Assembly: GCF_018437505.1 (NCBI RefSeq)
Contig: NZ_CP072467.1
Location: forward strand, 5,232,010-5,296,009
Reading direction: 5' to 3'
Source: Spiractinospora alimapuensis
GTDB taxonomy: Bacteria > Actinomycetota > Actinomycetes > Streptosporangiales > Streptosporangiaceae
DNA length: 64,000 nt
In this document: positions 26,448 to 35,207 of the stretch, one piece after another
How positions within the stretch are numbered: the stretch's first letter is position 1
How the letters are laid out: every line of letters starts with the position of its first letter
Program-made: the position numbers and the translations under genes
Notes under the pieces: model-generated
Told to the model about the DNA's origin: nothing
The model's database searches: none
The model's input: only the letters and a program-made list of their open reading frames with translations

Positions 26448-28664
26448 CTACGGAGCCGCCGTCCCGGGATCGTCGGGCGGAGGGTCCTGGAGGCGCTGGA
26501 GCTCGGCGTCGGAGTCGGGGGAGGGCGACGCCCCGGCGGTGGTGGCCTCGTCGGCGAGTTCCTCGGCGATCCGCCGTGAGGCCTCCTCCGCGTGGTCCAG
26601 TGTGGCCAGGGAGGTCTCGGTCCGCATCTCCGCGTCGCCGTAGGCGTTGCGAGCACGGCGAAGGAGCTCCGCCGCGGCGGTGATCTCGTCGATGTCGTTA
26701 CGTTCCCGCGCCTGCCGTAGCACGACCTGAGCGTTCTCCACCGCCTGCTTGGCGTGCGCGAGCTGTTCCGCCGCCGCTGACAACATCTCGTAGGCCCGCA
26801 GGACGTCCCGACTGGCCGCGAGCGAGCGATGGACTTGTTCCTGCGCGGTGCGTTGGGAGCTCTGGCTGTGACGCATCCGCTCCACGTGCTCCAACCCGAA
26901 GTGCTCCGTCGACAGTCCGGTCGTGTTTCGCAGGACGCGGGAGAGCTGGTCGAGTGAGGCGTCGACCGCCTGCTGGAGGTCAGCGGCGTTGTCGGTGTGC
27001 CGCTGGTGGGCCGCCGCGAACTCCGCGTGGAGGGAGGCGAGCTGCCGGTGGGTCTCGCTGATCCGCCGGGAGGACTCTCGGACCTCGTGGGCACCGATGG
27101 TCTCGGGGAGCCCACGGAAGTGCGCCACCTCTTCTGTCATCCTCGTCGTGGCCTCGTTCAGGCGTGGGGTCATGCCCAACAGGTCCGTGGGTCCGAAATC
27201 GGGCGTGGGTTCCGCCTCGCCCCCGCCGCTGTCGCGGTTCTGGTCACCGGAGGGGGCGGATGCCTCGGTCCGTTCCTCGCCGCCGGACGGAGCCGCGGCC
27301 GGGGTGGCTCCCTCATCGGCCGGCGCGCAGTCGGGGGACGGGGTGGGCACGGGCGGAACGGGAGGGGGGAGCTGTTGCGACGCCGCTGGAGTGGGATCGG
27401 CGGGAGGCTCGGGAGGCGGCGGGGCGCTCGCACCGGCCTGGTTGGACGTGCCTGTCGCCGGAGGCGTCGAGGGTGTGCCCAACGGGGGCGGGACCACGCC
27501 GGGAGGCTCCGGCGCGGGGGTGCCTGCCCATCCGTCGAGCGAGGCCCGGTGGCGCAGCCAGTCCCGCACCTCGGGCGACTGCGGGGTGGGGGGGTTCGTC
27601 AGGGGGTTTAGAGCCTGCTCGCGTAGCCGCTCGGCTTTGGCGCTGTTCCAGTCCCTCTCGTCCCGGCGACGCTGGTGCCAATCCGCGTCCCGCTGTTCCT
27701 GCTCGCGCCGCCGAGCGGAGTCTCGCTTCTGTTCGTAGAAGTCGTCCTGGCGTCGGTACGCGGTGCGCAACGTGCGCGCCGCGGCCTCCAGCTCCAACTT
27801 CCGTGCCTTGATCTCGGAGATCTCCGCGTCCAGCGCGTCCGAGGCCTGCCGAACTTCCGCGAAGTCGCGGTGCTGCTCGTCCATGGCCCGCGGAGCCTGC
27901 CGACGCTGCTGTTTGCGCTCGGAGTTCTCCCGGTCGACGCGGTCCAACTCCGCCTTGGCCCGCTCCAGGTGTTCGGCCGCGGCGTCGCGACCCTCCCGCG
28001 CTCCTTCCAACTCCGCGTCGGTGCGCCGTCCGGCGGCGTGCTGCCGCTCGAACACCGTCAGCCGATGCTCCGCCGCGCGCAGGTCGCTGAGCGCTTTGGC
28101 GTGTGTGGAGCTGGCCTCTCCACGTCTGGCCAAATCCGCCTGGTTTCCCTCGTTGAGTCGCTCGAGGCGGTGGTGCAGGTCGTTGCGGTCCTCACGGGAT
28201 CGCACGGTGCCCACTTCACGCAGGGCGTTCCACACGGCGGACTTCTGGTCGCCGAGTTCGACCTTGCGGCGTTCCAGGGCTCGGGCCTCCAGGTCCTTCT
28301 CGGTCAGTTGGGCGCTGAGCGTGGCGGGGACGTGGAACTCCTCCATGAAGGCAGCCAGGGCCTCTGGGCTGAACCGCCGCTCCTCCAATGCCGTCGCGAT
28401 GAGTCCCGTCCAGTGCTCGGCGAGTTCCCCAGGCAGCAACGCCGGAAGGTCCTCCGGACCGCTCGGTCGGTGGGTCAGGGCCTTGACCGCGGAGTCCAGC
28501 CCGGACCTCACCTCCTCCTCGACACCGGGATCTCCCGAACCCCACATACGGATGAACCACCGCTGTACCTCGTACCAGGTGGCACCGTGGGGGTGCCACA
28601 TCATGGCCACCAGGTACCGTGCGGCGGGTTCGGCGAGCTGTCGTGCGGAGTCGGGGTTTGTCAC
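26448..28664 (-). CDS. Large coiled-coil protein with proline-rich centre, unknown function
   Basis: A 738-residue protein I do not recognise. Residues ~1-120 form a globular helical domain (AARYLVAMMWHPHGATWYEV, WFIRMWGSGDPGVEEEVRSG). Residues ~125-340 are long charged coiled coil (heptads with RRREQEQRD, ERAKAELDRVDREN). A disordered Pro/Ala/Ser segment spans ~365-480, and ~490-710 is a second helical bundle (TEEVAHFRGLPETIGAHEVR, AQEQVHRSLAASRDVLRAYE). There is no signal peptide, membrane segment or nucleotide-binding motif. It could be a scaffold, an SMC-like structural protein or an effector of an unknown system. It stands alone, divergent from the DUF1349 gene. Confidence 0.75.
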   Translation of the reverse strand: MTNPDSARQLAEPAARYLVAMMWHPHGATWYEVQRWFIRMWGSGDPGVEEEVRSGLDSAVKALTHRPSGPEDLPALLPGELAEHWTGLIATALEERRFSPEALAAFMEEFHVPATLSAQLTEKDLEARALERRKVELGDQKSAVWNALREVGTVRSREDRNDLHHRLERLNEGNQADLARRGEASSTHAKALSDLRAAEHRLTVFERQHAAGRRTDAELEGAREGRDAAAEHLERAKAELDRVDRENSERKQQRRQAPRAMDEQHRDFAEVRQASDALDAEISEIKARKLELEAAARTLRTAYRRQDDFYEQKRDSARRREQEQRDADWHQRRRDERDWNSAKAERLREQALNPLTNPPTPQSPEVRDWLRHRASLDGWAGTPAPEPPGVVPPPLGTPSTPPATGTSNQAGASAPPPPEPPADPTPAASQQLPPPVPPVPTPSPDCAPADEGATPAAAPSGGEERTEASAPSGDQNRDSGGGEAEPTPDFGPTDLLGMTPRLNEATTRMTEEVAHFRGLPETIGAHEVRESSRRISETHRQLASLHAEFAAAHQRHTDNAADLQQAVDASLDQLSRVLRNTTGLSTEHFGLEHVERMRHSQSSQRTAQEQVHRSLAASRDVLRAYEMLSAAAEQLAHAKQAVENAQVVLRQARERNDIDEITAAAELLRRARNAYGDAEMRTETSLATLDHAEEASRRIAEELADEATTAGASPSPDSDAELQRLQDPPPDDPGTAAP

Positions 28665-28906
28665 GGGAGCACACCTCGGCGGTTCGTTGCGCGGGCAGGG
28701 GTCGGTTGACCTCGCGCAGTTGGACGCCAGCGGCCGGAAACCGGTTCCCCGTCACTGGCCGCGGCGGAGTGTGTCACCCCTGCCACGCACGCCTCAGTCG
28801 CGAGGGCGGGGAACGCGCGTGGACCGCGAGACCTCGCTAGAGTGACGGCCATCCTCCGCGCCGGCCAGGAGCGGCCGACGTTACTCCCCCTGGAAGGATC
28901 TCCATC

Positions 28907-29536
28907 GTGAGCAGCCTCAGCGTCGCCACAGTCCCGTTCGACCTGATCGCGTCACCCGGATCCAACTGGACCGTCCCCACCGGCGCACCGCCGGCGACCT
29001 CACAGCGGGTGAGTGTCGTCGCCACCGCCGACAGCGACATCTTCGTCGACCCGGCGGGAGGGGTACCGCCACGCGTCAACGCCGTGACCCTGCTTGGCAG
29101 CCCTCCCGACGGCGACTTCCGCCTGTCCGCGCGGGTCGGTGTCGGGTTTCGGGCGAGCTTCGACGCCGGGTGCCTGCTGCTGTGGATCGACGAGACGCAC
29201 TGGGCCAAGCTGTGCCTGGAATACTCGCCCCAGGGGCAGGCGATGATCGTGTCGGTCGTGTGTCGTGGGGTCGCCGACGACGCCAACGCCTTCGTCGTCG
29301 ACAACAACGCCCCCGCCTGGTTGCGTATCTCGCGCAGCGGACGCGCCTACGCGTTCCACGCCTCCCTCGACGGCGTTGAGTGGAGCATGATCCGCTACTT
29401 CCACCTCGACGACCCCGACCACGCCGTGACCGTGGGCTTCGAGGCGCAATCCCCGTTGGCCGAGGGGTGCCAGGTCACCTTCGACGAGATCGCCTTCGCG
29501 CCGACCGCCCCCATCGACCTGCGCGACGGCTCCTGA
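28907..29536 (+). CDS. DUF1349 (concanavalin-like) protein
   Basis: A 209-residue beta-sandwich protein. Signature strings are FDAGCLLLWIDETHWAKLCL, APAWLRISRSGRAYAFHAS and SLDGVEWSMIRYFHL, which match DUF1349 proteins related to the C-terminal domain of some beta-xylosidases. Those without a catalytic domain are of uncertain role, often linked to sugar metabolism. GTG 28907 follows GGAAGGATC. No signal peptide. It is convergent with the aldarate dehydratase gene and may belong to sugar-acid metabolism only by location. Confidence 0.8.
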   Translation: MSSLSVATVPFDLIASPGSNWTVPTGAPPATSQRVSVVATADSDIFVDPAGGVPPRVNAVTLLGSPPDGDFRLSARVGVGFRASFDAGCLLLWIDETHWAKLCLEYSPQGQAMIVSVVCRGVADDANAFVVDNNAPAWLRISRSGRAYAFHASLDGVEWSMIRYFHLDDPDHAVTVGFEAQSPLAEGCQVTFDEIAFAPTAPIDLRDGS

Positions 29537-29569
29537 ACGACGCGCCCGGCGTTGACACGGCGTCGCGCT

Positions 29570-29596
29570 GGTGTGGGGCGGAGCCCACCCCACACC
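29570..29596. terminator. Bidirectional hairpin between convergent genes
   Basis: Nine-base perfect arms GGTGTGGGG and CCCCACACC with a nine-base loop, midway between the convergent DUF1349 gene and the dehydratase gene. Confidence 0.65.
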
Positions 29597-29606
29597 TCAG
29601 GCGCGA

Positions 29607-30734
29607 CTACCGCTGGCCGACGGTCACCGACTCCGTCGTCCACGCCCGTGCCTGCTCGGTGAGGGTGACGCCGAGCCCGGGGCGGTCGGGGACGAGCATC
29701 CGTCCGTCCTTGGTCTCCAGTCGCTCGTTGAACAGGGGGTTCAACCAGTCGAAGTGCTCGACCCAGGTCTCACGTGGGTAGCAGGCGGCGAGGTGGAGGT
29801 GGATCTCCATGGCGAAGTGGGGGGCGAGGTCGAGGCCCTTCTGGTCGGCCAGGGTCATCAGGCGAAGGAACTGGGTGACGCCACCCACGCGCGGCGCGTC
29901 CGGCTGGATGATGTCACAGGCCCCGCCGTCGATGAGTCGTTCGTGTTCGGCGACGGACGCCAACATCTCGCCGGTGGCGATGGGGGTGTCCAGGGTGCGG
30001 GTGAGCCGGGCATGGCCCTCGACGTCGTAGGCGTCCAGCGGTTCCTCGATCCACACCAGGTTGAACTCGTCCAGCCGGTACCCCATCCGCAGCGCCGTGG
30101 CTCGGTCCCACTGCTGGTTGGCGTCCACCATGAGCGGTACGTCGTCACCGATCCGCTCCCGGACGCCACGCACCCGGCGGACGTCCTCGGCGTTGTCGGG
30201 CAGCCCCACCTTGATCTTGATGCCGCCGATGCCGTCCGCGAGTGACCGCTCCGCCCGGTCCGCCACCTCCGAGAGCGAGGCGTTCAGGAACCCGCCCGAG
30301 GTGTTGTAGGTCCGCACGGAGTCCCGGTACGCGCCGAGCAACTTGGCCAGCGGTAGACCAGCCCGCTTGGCCTTGAGGTCGTACAGCGCGACGTCGAACG
30401 CCGCGAGTGCCTGGGTGGCCAGGCCGGACCGCCCCACCGACGCTCCCGCCCACTGGAGCTTGGTCATCAGTCGTCCGATGTCGTTGGGGTCCTCACCGAC
30501 GAGGTTCTCGACGACCTCGGCCGCGTGGGCGTACTGCGCCCGCCCACCGGCCCTCTTGGAGTAACTGAAGCCGAGCCCATGCCGGCCCTGTTCGGTGGTG
30601 ACCTCGGCGAAGAGGAACACGACCTCCGTCATCGGCTTCTGCCGCCCGGTGAAGACCTTCGCGTCGGAGATCGCGGTACGCAGCGGCAGCGTGATCGAGG
30701 ACAGCGTGACCTGGCGGATCGAGTCGGCGGGCAT
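29607..30734 (-). CDS. L-talarate/galactarate dehydratase (enolase superfamily)
   Basis: A 375-residue mandelate-racemase-subgroup enzyme that dehydrates an aldarate to a 5-keto-4-deoxy aldarate. Catalytic motifs are GIKIKVGLPDNAEDVRRV (KxK bases), VPLMVDANQQWDR and LVWIEEPLDA plus TGEML (three metal ligands), and APHFAMEIHLHLAACYP with the His general acid/base. The string QPDAPRVGGVTQFLRLM is typical of talarate/galactarate dehydratases. It is the last gene after tctCBA on the minus strand. Product would enter the KdgD/dehydrogenase route encoded at 35208-37809. Confidence 0.88.
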   Translation of the reverse strand: MPADSIRQVTLSSITLPLRTAISDAKVFTGRQKPMTEVVFLFAEVTTEQGRHGLGFSYSKRAGGRAQYAHAAEVVENLVGEDPNDIGRLMTKLQWAGASVGRSGLATQALAAFDVALYDLKAKRAGLPLAKLLGAYRDSVRTYNTSGGFLNASLSEVADRAERSLADGIGGIKIKVGLPDNAEDVRRVRGVRERIGDDVPLMVDANQQWDRATALRMGYRLDEFNLVWIEEPLDAYDVEGHARLTRTLDTPIATGEMLASVAEHERLIDGGACDIIQPDAPRVGGVTQFLRLMTLADQKGLDLAPHFAMEIHLHLAACYPRETWVEHFDWLNPLFNERLETKDGRMLVPDRPGLGVTLTEQARAWTTESVTVGQR

Positions 30735-30788
30735 GAAAGGTCTCCTTCGTCGGTGATGGAGTGGCGGTCCGGGTGGGGAGGGAAACGG

Positions 30789-32456
30789 TCAGGGGGACTT
30801 CCCGTCGGAGCCGGCCGAGGTGTCCCGCGCCTCGACTTCCTGGTCGTCGGATGTGTCCGCGGTCACCGCGGTGTCCCCAGTGTCCCCGGAGCCCTGGGCG
30901 GGCTCGACGTCGACGGTGGAGCTGGTGGACGGGCCGGCCGAACCGGTGCTCGTCACCTGTGCGCCGAGCAGATCGGGACGCCGGGCGCGAAGGAACCGCA
31001 GCGCGATCGGCACGATCACCACGATCACGAAGAACACCAGCAGCGTCATCGCGATCGGACGGTCGGTGACCTGGCTGACGTCACCGTCGAACATGAGCAG
31101 CGAACGACGGAAGTTGTCCTCGAGCAGGGAACCGAGCACGAACGCCAACACCAGCGGCGCGGGGTCGAACCCGTACTTCTTCATCAGGTAGCCCAGCACA
31201 CCGAAGACGATCACGACCAGCACCTCGAAGATGCGGTTGTTGATCGTGTAGGCGCCGATGCAGACGATCAGGACCACGATCGGGGCGAGAATGGATGAGC
31301 GTACGTAGAGGATCCGTACGAACAGCCCGATCAGCGGGATGGACAGCACCAGCAAGACCAGGTTCCCGATGTACATCGAGTTGATCACGCCCCAGAACAG
31401 CTCTGGGTCGGTCGCGACCAACTGGGGACCGGGGGTGATCCCCTGGATCAGGAGCGCCCCGAACATTACGGCCATGGTCGCGTTCGCGGGAATTCCGAGG
31501 GTCAACAGCGGAATGAACGAGGACGTGGCCGCCGCGTTGTTCGCCGTCTCCGGGCCGGCCACGCCTTGGATCGCGCCCTTGCCGAACGGGGTCGGCCCCT
31601 TGTTCAGGCGCTTCTCCACCCCGTAGGACGCCATCGCCGAGACGGTGGCACCACCGCCGGGCAGGAGCCCGAGGAGGAACCCGAGGACGACGCCGCGGCC
31701 GATCGGCGCCGCGGAACGCTTGGCGTCCGTGCGGGTTGGCAGCACCCTCTCCGTCTTGACGGGTTTGACGCCGCCGTTGCGGCGCCGTTCCAGGTTGTAG
31801 AGGATCTCGGCCAAGCCGAACACGCCCATGGCGATCGGGACGAACTGCAGGCCGTCGGTGAGCTCCAGGTTGCCGGCCGTGTAGCGCAGTTCGCCGGTGA
31901 AGCCGTCGCGCCCGATGGTGGCGAGCAGCAGACCGGCGGCCGCCGCGGCGAGCGCCTTGGGCAACGTTCCGTTGCTGATGGTGGCGACGAGCAGGATGCC
32001 CAGAAGTGTCAGTGCGGCGTACTCCGGCGGGCCGAACTGGAGGGCGAAGTCCGCGATGAGCGGTGCGACCAAGGTGAGGACGACGATCGAGACCGTGCCG
32101 CCGATGAAGGAGGCGATCGCACCGATGCCGAGGGCTTTTCCACCCTCACCCTTGCGGGACATGGGATAGCCCTCCAGCGCGGTGATCGCGGAGGAGGTCT
32201 CGCCGGGCAGTTTCAGCAGGACAGCGGTGACGGTCCCGCCGTAGATTCCGCCGTAGAAGATCCCGGCGAGCATGATGATCGCCGCGACCGGCTCCATGCC
32301 GTAGGTCAGGGGAAGTAGGACCGCGATGGTGGCGGCGGGGCCGAGGCCGGGCAGCACACCGATGACCATGCCGACCAGCACGCCGACCAGGCAGAACAGG
32401 AGGTTCTCAGGCTGGAGGACAACCTCGAACCCCGCGATGACGGGCGCGAAATCCAT
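30789..32456 (-). CDS. tctA: Tripartite tricarboxylate transporter, large permease TctA
   Basis: A 555-residue permease of the TTT family, the large channel subunit with ~11-12 membrane segments. Typical TctA blocks include VGVLVGMVIGVLPGLGPAAT, IFYGGIYGGTVTAVLLKLPG, KGAIQGVAGPETANNAAATS and TLGIPANATMAVMFGALLIQ. The C-terminal ~70 residues are acidic, disordered and probably cytoplasmic. It is translated between tctB and the dehydratase gene. With tctB and tctC it probably imports glucarate or galactarate rather than citrate, from gene context. Confidence 0.92.
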   Translation of the reverse strand: MDFAPVIAGFEVVLQPENLLFCLVGVLVGMVIGVLPGLGPAATIAVLLPLTYGMEPVAAIIMLAGIFYGGIYGGTVTAVLLKLPGETSSAITALEGYPMSRKGEGGKALGIGAIASFIGGTVSIVVLTLVAPLIADFALQFGPPEYAALTLLGILLVATISNGTLPKALAAAAAGLLLATIGRDGFTGELRYTAGNLELTDGLQFVPIAMGVFGLAEILYNLERRRNGGVKPVKTERVLPTRTDAKRSAAPIGRGVVLGFLLGLLPGGGATVSAMASYGVEKRLNKGPTPFGKGAIQGVAGPETANNAAATSSFIPLLTLGIPANATMAVMFGALLIQGITPGPQLVATDPELFWGVINSMYIGNLVLLVLSIPLIGLFVRILYVRSSILAPIVVLIVCIGAYTINNRIFEVLVVIVFGVLGYLMKKYGFDPAPLVLAFVLGSLLEDNFRRSLLMFDGDVSQVTDRPIAMTLLVFFVIVVIVPIALRFLRARRPDLLGAQVTSTGSAGPSTSSTVDVEPAQGSGDTGDTAVTADTSDDQEVEARDTSAGSDGKSP

Positions 32457-32483
32457 GGGAGAACGCCTTTCAGAGCGGGCCGG

Positions 32484-33032
32484 TCAGGAGAACAGGCGGG
32501 GAATCGGAACGGCCAGCCCGTAGACGAAGATCAGGTAGAAGACCGCGACGGTCACGGCCGAGATCGGGACCGACAGCAGGAGCCGCTCCCGTCCCAACAC
32601 GCTCATCCAGAAGACCATCAGCACGAAGGATGGGATCTCGAAGCCGACCAGGGGCATCAGTTGGGCGGCCACGACGAGGCTGACCACGCCGGCGACCACT
32701 CCCCAGCCGTCCCTCGTGATCCGTTCGGCGTCGGTGAACGTGGCCGCCCGGACGGCGATGACCAGGCCGACCACGATGAGCACTCCGGAGACGATCGCCG
32801 GCCACGTGCCCGCCCGTGGCTGGGCGAGCGACCCGAAACCGAGGTCCAGGGCCACGATGAGCGCGCCGACGCCGACGAGGGCGATGACGACCCCGCAGAG
32901 CAGATTGGTCAGGTAGCCGGCCGGGGGAGCGGTGTCCGGGTCGGGTTCCCGCGCGTCGGAGACGTCGTCGACGGCGACCTCGTCGCCGCCGTCGATCGGG
33001 TCCTTGGCGGTGTGGCTGTCGGCGTCCCTCAT
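32484..33032 (-). CDS. tctB: Tripartite tricarboxylate transporter, small permease TctB
   Basis: A 182-residue protein with four hydrophobic segments (LLCGVVIALVGVGALIVALD, TWPAIVSGVLIVVGLVIAVR and two more). Start ATG 33032 overlaps the tctC stop (ATGA), which fixes the start. An acidic N-terminal tail of ~35 residues precedes TM1. TctB is the small membrane subunit that pairs with TctA. Confidence 0.88.
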   Translation of the reverse strand: MRDADSHTAKDPIDGGDEVAVDDVSDAREPDPDTAPPAGYLTNLLCGVVIALVGVGALIVALDLGFGSLAQPRAGTWPAIVSGVLIVVGLVIAVRAATFTDAERITRDGWGVVAGVVSLVVAAQLMPLVGFEIPSFVLMVFWMSVLGRERLLLSVPISAVTVAVFYLIFVYGLAVPIPRLFS

Positions 33033-34036
33033 TCCTCGGCCTGTCCGAGGTCGATGTCGTTGTCGTCGATCGCCCGTGCGTACTGTTCGGTCAGTTCGGT
33101 CCACTTCTCCTCGACCTCCTCACCCGAGATCTCCTCAGGGGTGAGGTAGTGGTCCTCGTTGAGCTGCTGGTACGCCTCCGTGCCGACGATTTCCTCGATC
33201 CCCGCGCGCAGGGTGTCGATGACCTCGTCCGGCGCGCCCGCGGGCATGGCGACGGCGCGGTACTGGGCGACGGGAACGTCGTAGCCCAACTCCAGCGCTG
33301 TGGGGACGTCCTCGAGGTACTCGTTGCGGTCGTCGGAGAAGACCATGATCGGCGTCACCGTGCCGGCGTCGATCTGCGGCATGGCCTCGCCGACCTGGAT
33401 GGTGGAGACGTCGACCTGGCCGCCCATGACGGCGGTCAACGCGGGGGCGCCGCTGTCGAAGGGAACCTCGTTGCCGTCGATGTCGGCCTCGCCGAAGAAG
33501 AGCAGTTGCGCGAGTTGGCTTCCGGTGCCGATTCCGGTGGTGCCGTAGGTGAGGTCGCCGCTGGCGTCGACGAGGTCGTCGACCGTTTCGTAGCCGGAGT
33601 CGGGATTGGCGACCATGATGTAGTCGTCCCGGGACAAGCCCATGACGACGTCGAGATCGTCAAGGGTGACGGCTTCGTCTTCCGAGACGATTTGCGACGT
33701 GATCGTGATGAGCGAGGCGTTGAGCAACACGAGCTCGTAGCCGTCCGGGGACTGGTTGGCGACGTCCTGGGTCGCGATCGCGCCGTTGGCGCCGGGCTGG
33801 TTCTCCACGGGCATCGCCACACCGAGCGCGTCCTGCGACCCCTCGGAGACGGCGCGTGCGATGAGATCGGTGCTTCCCCCGGCCTCCTGCCCCACGGTGA
33901 GGGTGATGGGGCCGGTCGGGTATTCGTCGCCACCCGCGGTGCCGTCGGTGACGCCGCCGCACGCGGCGAGACTCAGTGTGAGACCGCCGCCGATGAGGAC
34001 GGCGGACGGACGACGCGAGCGTGAGGACCAGAGCAC
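33029..34036 (-). CDS. tctC: Tripartite tricarboxylate transporter substrate-binding lipoprotein TctC
   Basis: A 335-residue extracellular binding protein. GTG 34036 is selected because AGGAGG lies five bases upstream. The signal peptide ends in TLSLAACGG, a lipobox. The mature domain has the Bug/TctC landmarks TLTVGQEAGGSTDLIARAVS, VENQPGANGAIATQDVANQS and GTTGIGTGSQLAQLLFFGEA. Together with the aldarate enzymes it probably binds an aldarate. It is the first gene of the minus-strand arm and is preceded by the 44-bp conserved element. Confidence 0.92.
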   Translation of the reverse strand: MLWSSRSRRPSAVLIGGGLTLSLAACGGVTDGTAGGDEYPTGPITLTVGQEAGGSTDLIARAVSEGSQDALGVAMPVENQPGANGAIATQDVANQSPDGYELVLLNASLITITSQIVSEDEAVTLDDLDVVMGLSRDDYIMVANPDSGYETVDDLVDASGDLTYGTTGIGTGSQLAQLLFFGEADIDGNEVPFDSGAPALTAVMGGQVDVSTIQVGEAMPQIDAGTVTPIMVFSDDRNEYLEDVPTALELGYDVPVAQYRAVAMPAGAPDEVIDTLRAGIEEIVGTEAYQQLNEDHYLTPEEISGEEVEEKWTELTEQYARAIDDNDIDLGQAEE

Positions 34037-34144
34037 GGGGCCTCCTGGATGAGTCGGGGATGTGCGGCTGGCTGCTGCGAAGCGCGTCGCACACGGGTGT
34101 GGGCGGTCCCACATCGATTCGGTTCTCTGAGGGTAGAGAACACG

Positions 34145-34188
34145 GGTTATACCTGTCTAAGCCACAATATGTATAGCCTGATACCTTC
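34145..34188 (-). promoter_or_regulatory. 44-bp conserved regulatory element, tct side
   Basis: Read on the minus strand this starts GAAGGTATC and contains GGC-TATAC and GGCTTAGACAGGTAT. It matches the element at 35115-35158 at about two thirds of positions in gap-free alignment. It lies between divergent tctC and the LysR gene, so it can serve both. TTAGACA may be part of the -35 box, with TACCCT ~18 bases downstream as a possible -10. Confidence 0.7.
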
Positions 34189-34213
34189 ACGGCATAGCTG
34201 AGGAGGTCTTGGC

Positions 34214-35116
34214 ATGTTGACCCTCGACCAGGCCCGCGCGTTCGTCGCCGTCGCGGAGGAGCTCCACTTCGGCCGGGCGGCGGAACGGCTGCACATGACG
34301 CAGCCACCCCTCAGTCGCCAGATCCAGAAGCTCGAGAAGAACCTCGGTGTCACCCTTTTCGTGCGGGGTCCTCGTGGCGTGAGTCTGACGGCGGCGGGAG
34401 AGGCGTTCCGCGACGAGTGCCGCCAACTGCTCGAGCGGGTGGAGCGGGCCCCGCGCCGAGCTCGGCTCATCGCCTCCGGTCGGGTGGGGCTGGTGCGGCT
34501 GGGCTACACCGCCGCGTCCGGCTTCAGCGTCCTCGGCCCGATGCTCGCCCGGATCAAGGAGGCCGCGTCCGACGTCAGCGTGGAGCTCCACGAGATGGTC
34601 TCCGCTCATCAGTTGGAGGCCCTGCACAGTGGAGCGATCGACCTCGGCCTGGCACGCCCACCGTTCCAACGCGAGGACGTGGAGTCGTCCCTGCTGCTGA
34701 CGGAGGCCCTGATGGTGGCCGTGCCCACCGGCCATCCCTTCGCCCAACGGGGGACACCGGTGTCAGGCCGGGAGCTGCGGCACGAGGTCATGATCATGTA
34801 CTCGGCCGTGCAGGCCCGCTACTTCCGGGACCTGGTGCTCGACCTGGTCGACGTCCGGCCGGATCAGGTGTCGCACACCGCGACCCAGATCCTCACGCTC
34901 GTCGCGCTGGTGGCCGCCGGGCACGGAGTGGCACTGGTCCCACAGTCCACCCAGCACCTGGGTATGCCCGGTGTGGAGATGGTGCCGCTGCGCGAGTCCC
35001 CGCCGGACGCGGTGCGATTGCACGCGATGTGGCTGTCGACGTCGACCAACCCGGCGCTGCACCATGTTCTCCCACTACTGCGGGAACCGATAGACGTCGC
35101 CTCAGTGATGCACTGA
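34214..35116 (+). CDS. LysR-family regulator of aldarate catabolism
   Basis: A 300-residue LysR protein. The N-terminal HTH covers residues 1-60 (MLTLDQARAFVAVAEELHFG, RAAERLHMTQPPLSRQIQKL). The C-terminal co-inducer domain begins near 90 with VGLVRLGYTAASGFSVLGPM. A strong AGGAGG lies before ATG 34214. It is divergent from the tct-dehydratase arm and upstream of the KdgD arm; both carry the same 44-bp element, so it probably activates both in response to an aldarate. Confidence 0.93.
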   Translation: MLTLDQARAFVAVAEELHFGRAAERLHMTQPPLSRQIQKLEKNLGVTLFVRGPRGVSLTAAGEAFRDECRQLLERVERAPRRARLIASGRVGLVRLGYTAASGFSVLGPMLARIKEAASDVSVELHEMVSAHQLEALHSGAIDLGLARPPFQREDVESSLLLTEALMVAVPTGHPFAQRGTPVSGRELRHEVMIMYSAVQARYFRDLVLDLVDVRPDQVSHTATQILTLVALVAAGHGVALVPQSTQHLGMPGVEMVPLRESPPDAVRLHAMWLSTSTNPALHHVLPLLREPIDVASVMH

Positions 35117-35158
35117 AGGTATCGGCGCATACGAAACATAGCTTGGACAGGCATCGCC
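35115..35158 (+). promoter_or_regulatory. 44-bp conserved regulatory element, KdgD side
   Basis: GAAGGTATC at 35115 followed by GGC and CATAC and then GCTTGGACAGGCAT aligns without gaps to the element before tctC. The element overlaps the LysR stop region and precedes the KdgD start by ~50 bases; TTGGACA is a fair -35 with TTAGCG as a possible -10. Two equal elements in opposite orientation mark one regulon. Confidence 0.7.
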
Positions 35159-35207
35159 GGGGTCCTTAGCGTGAGGGGCGTCCGCCCCCTTCCCGTGGAG
35201 GTCCCTC

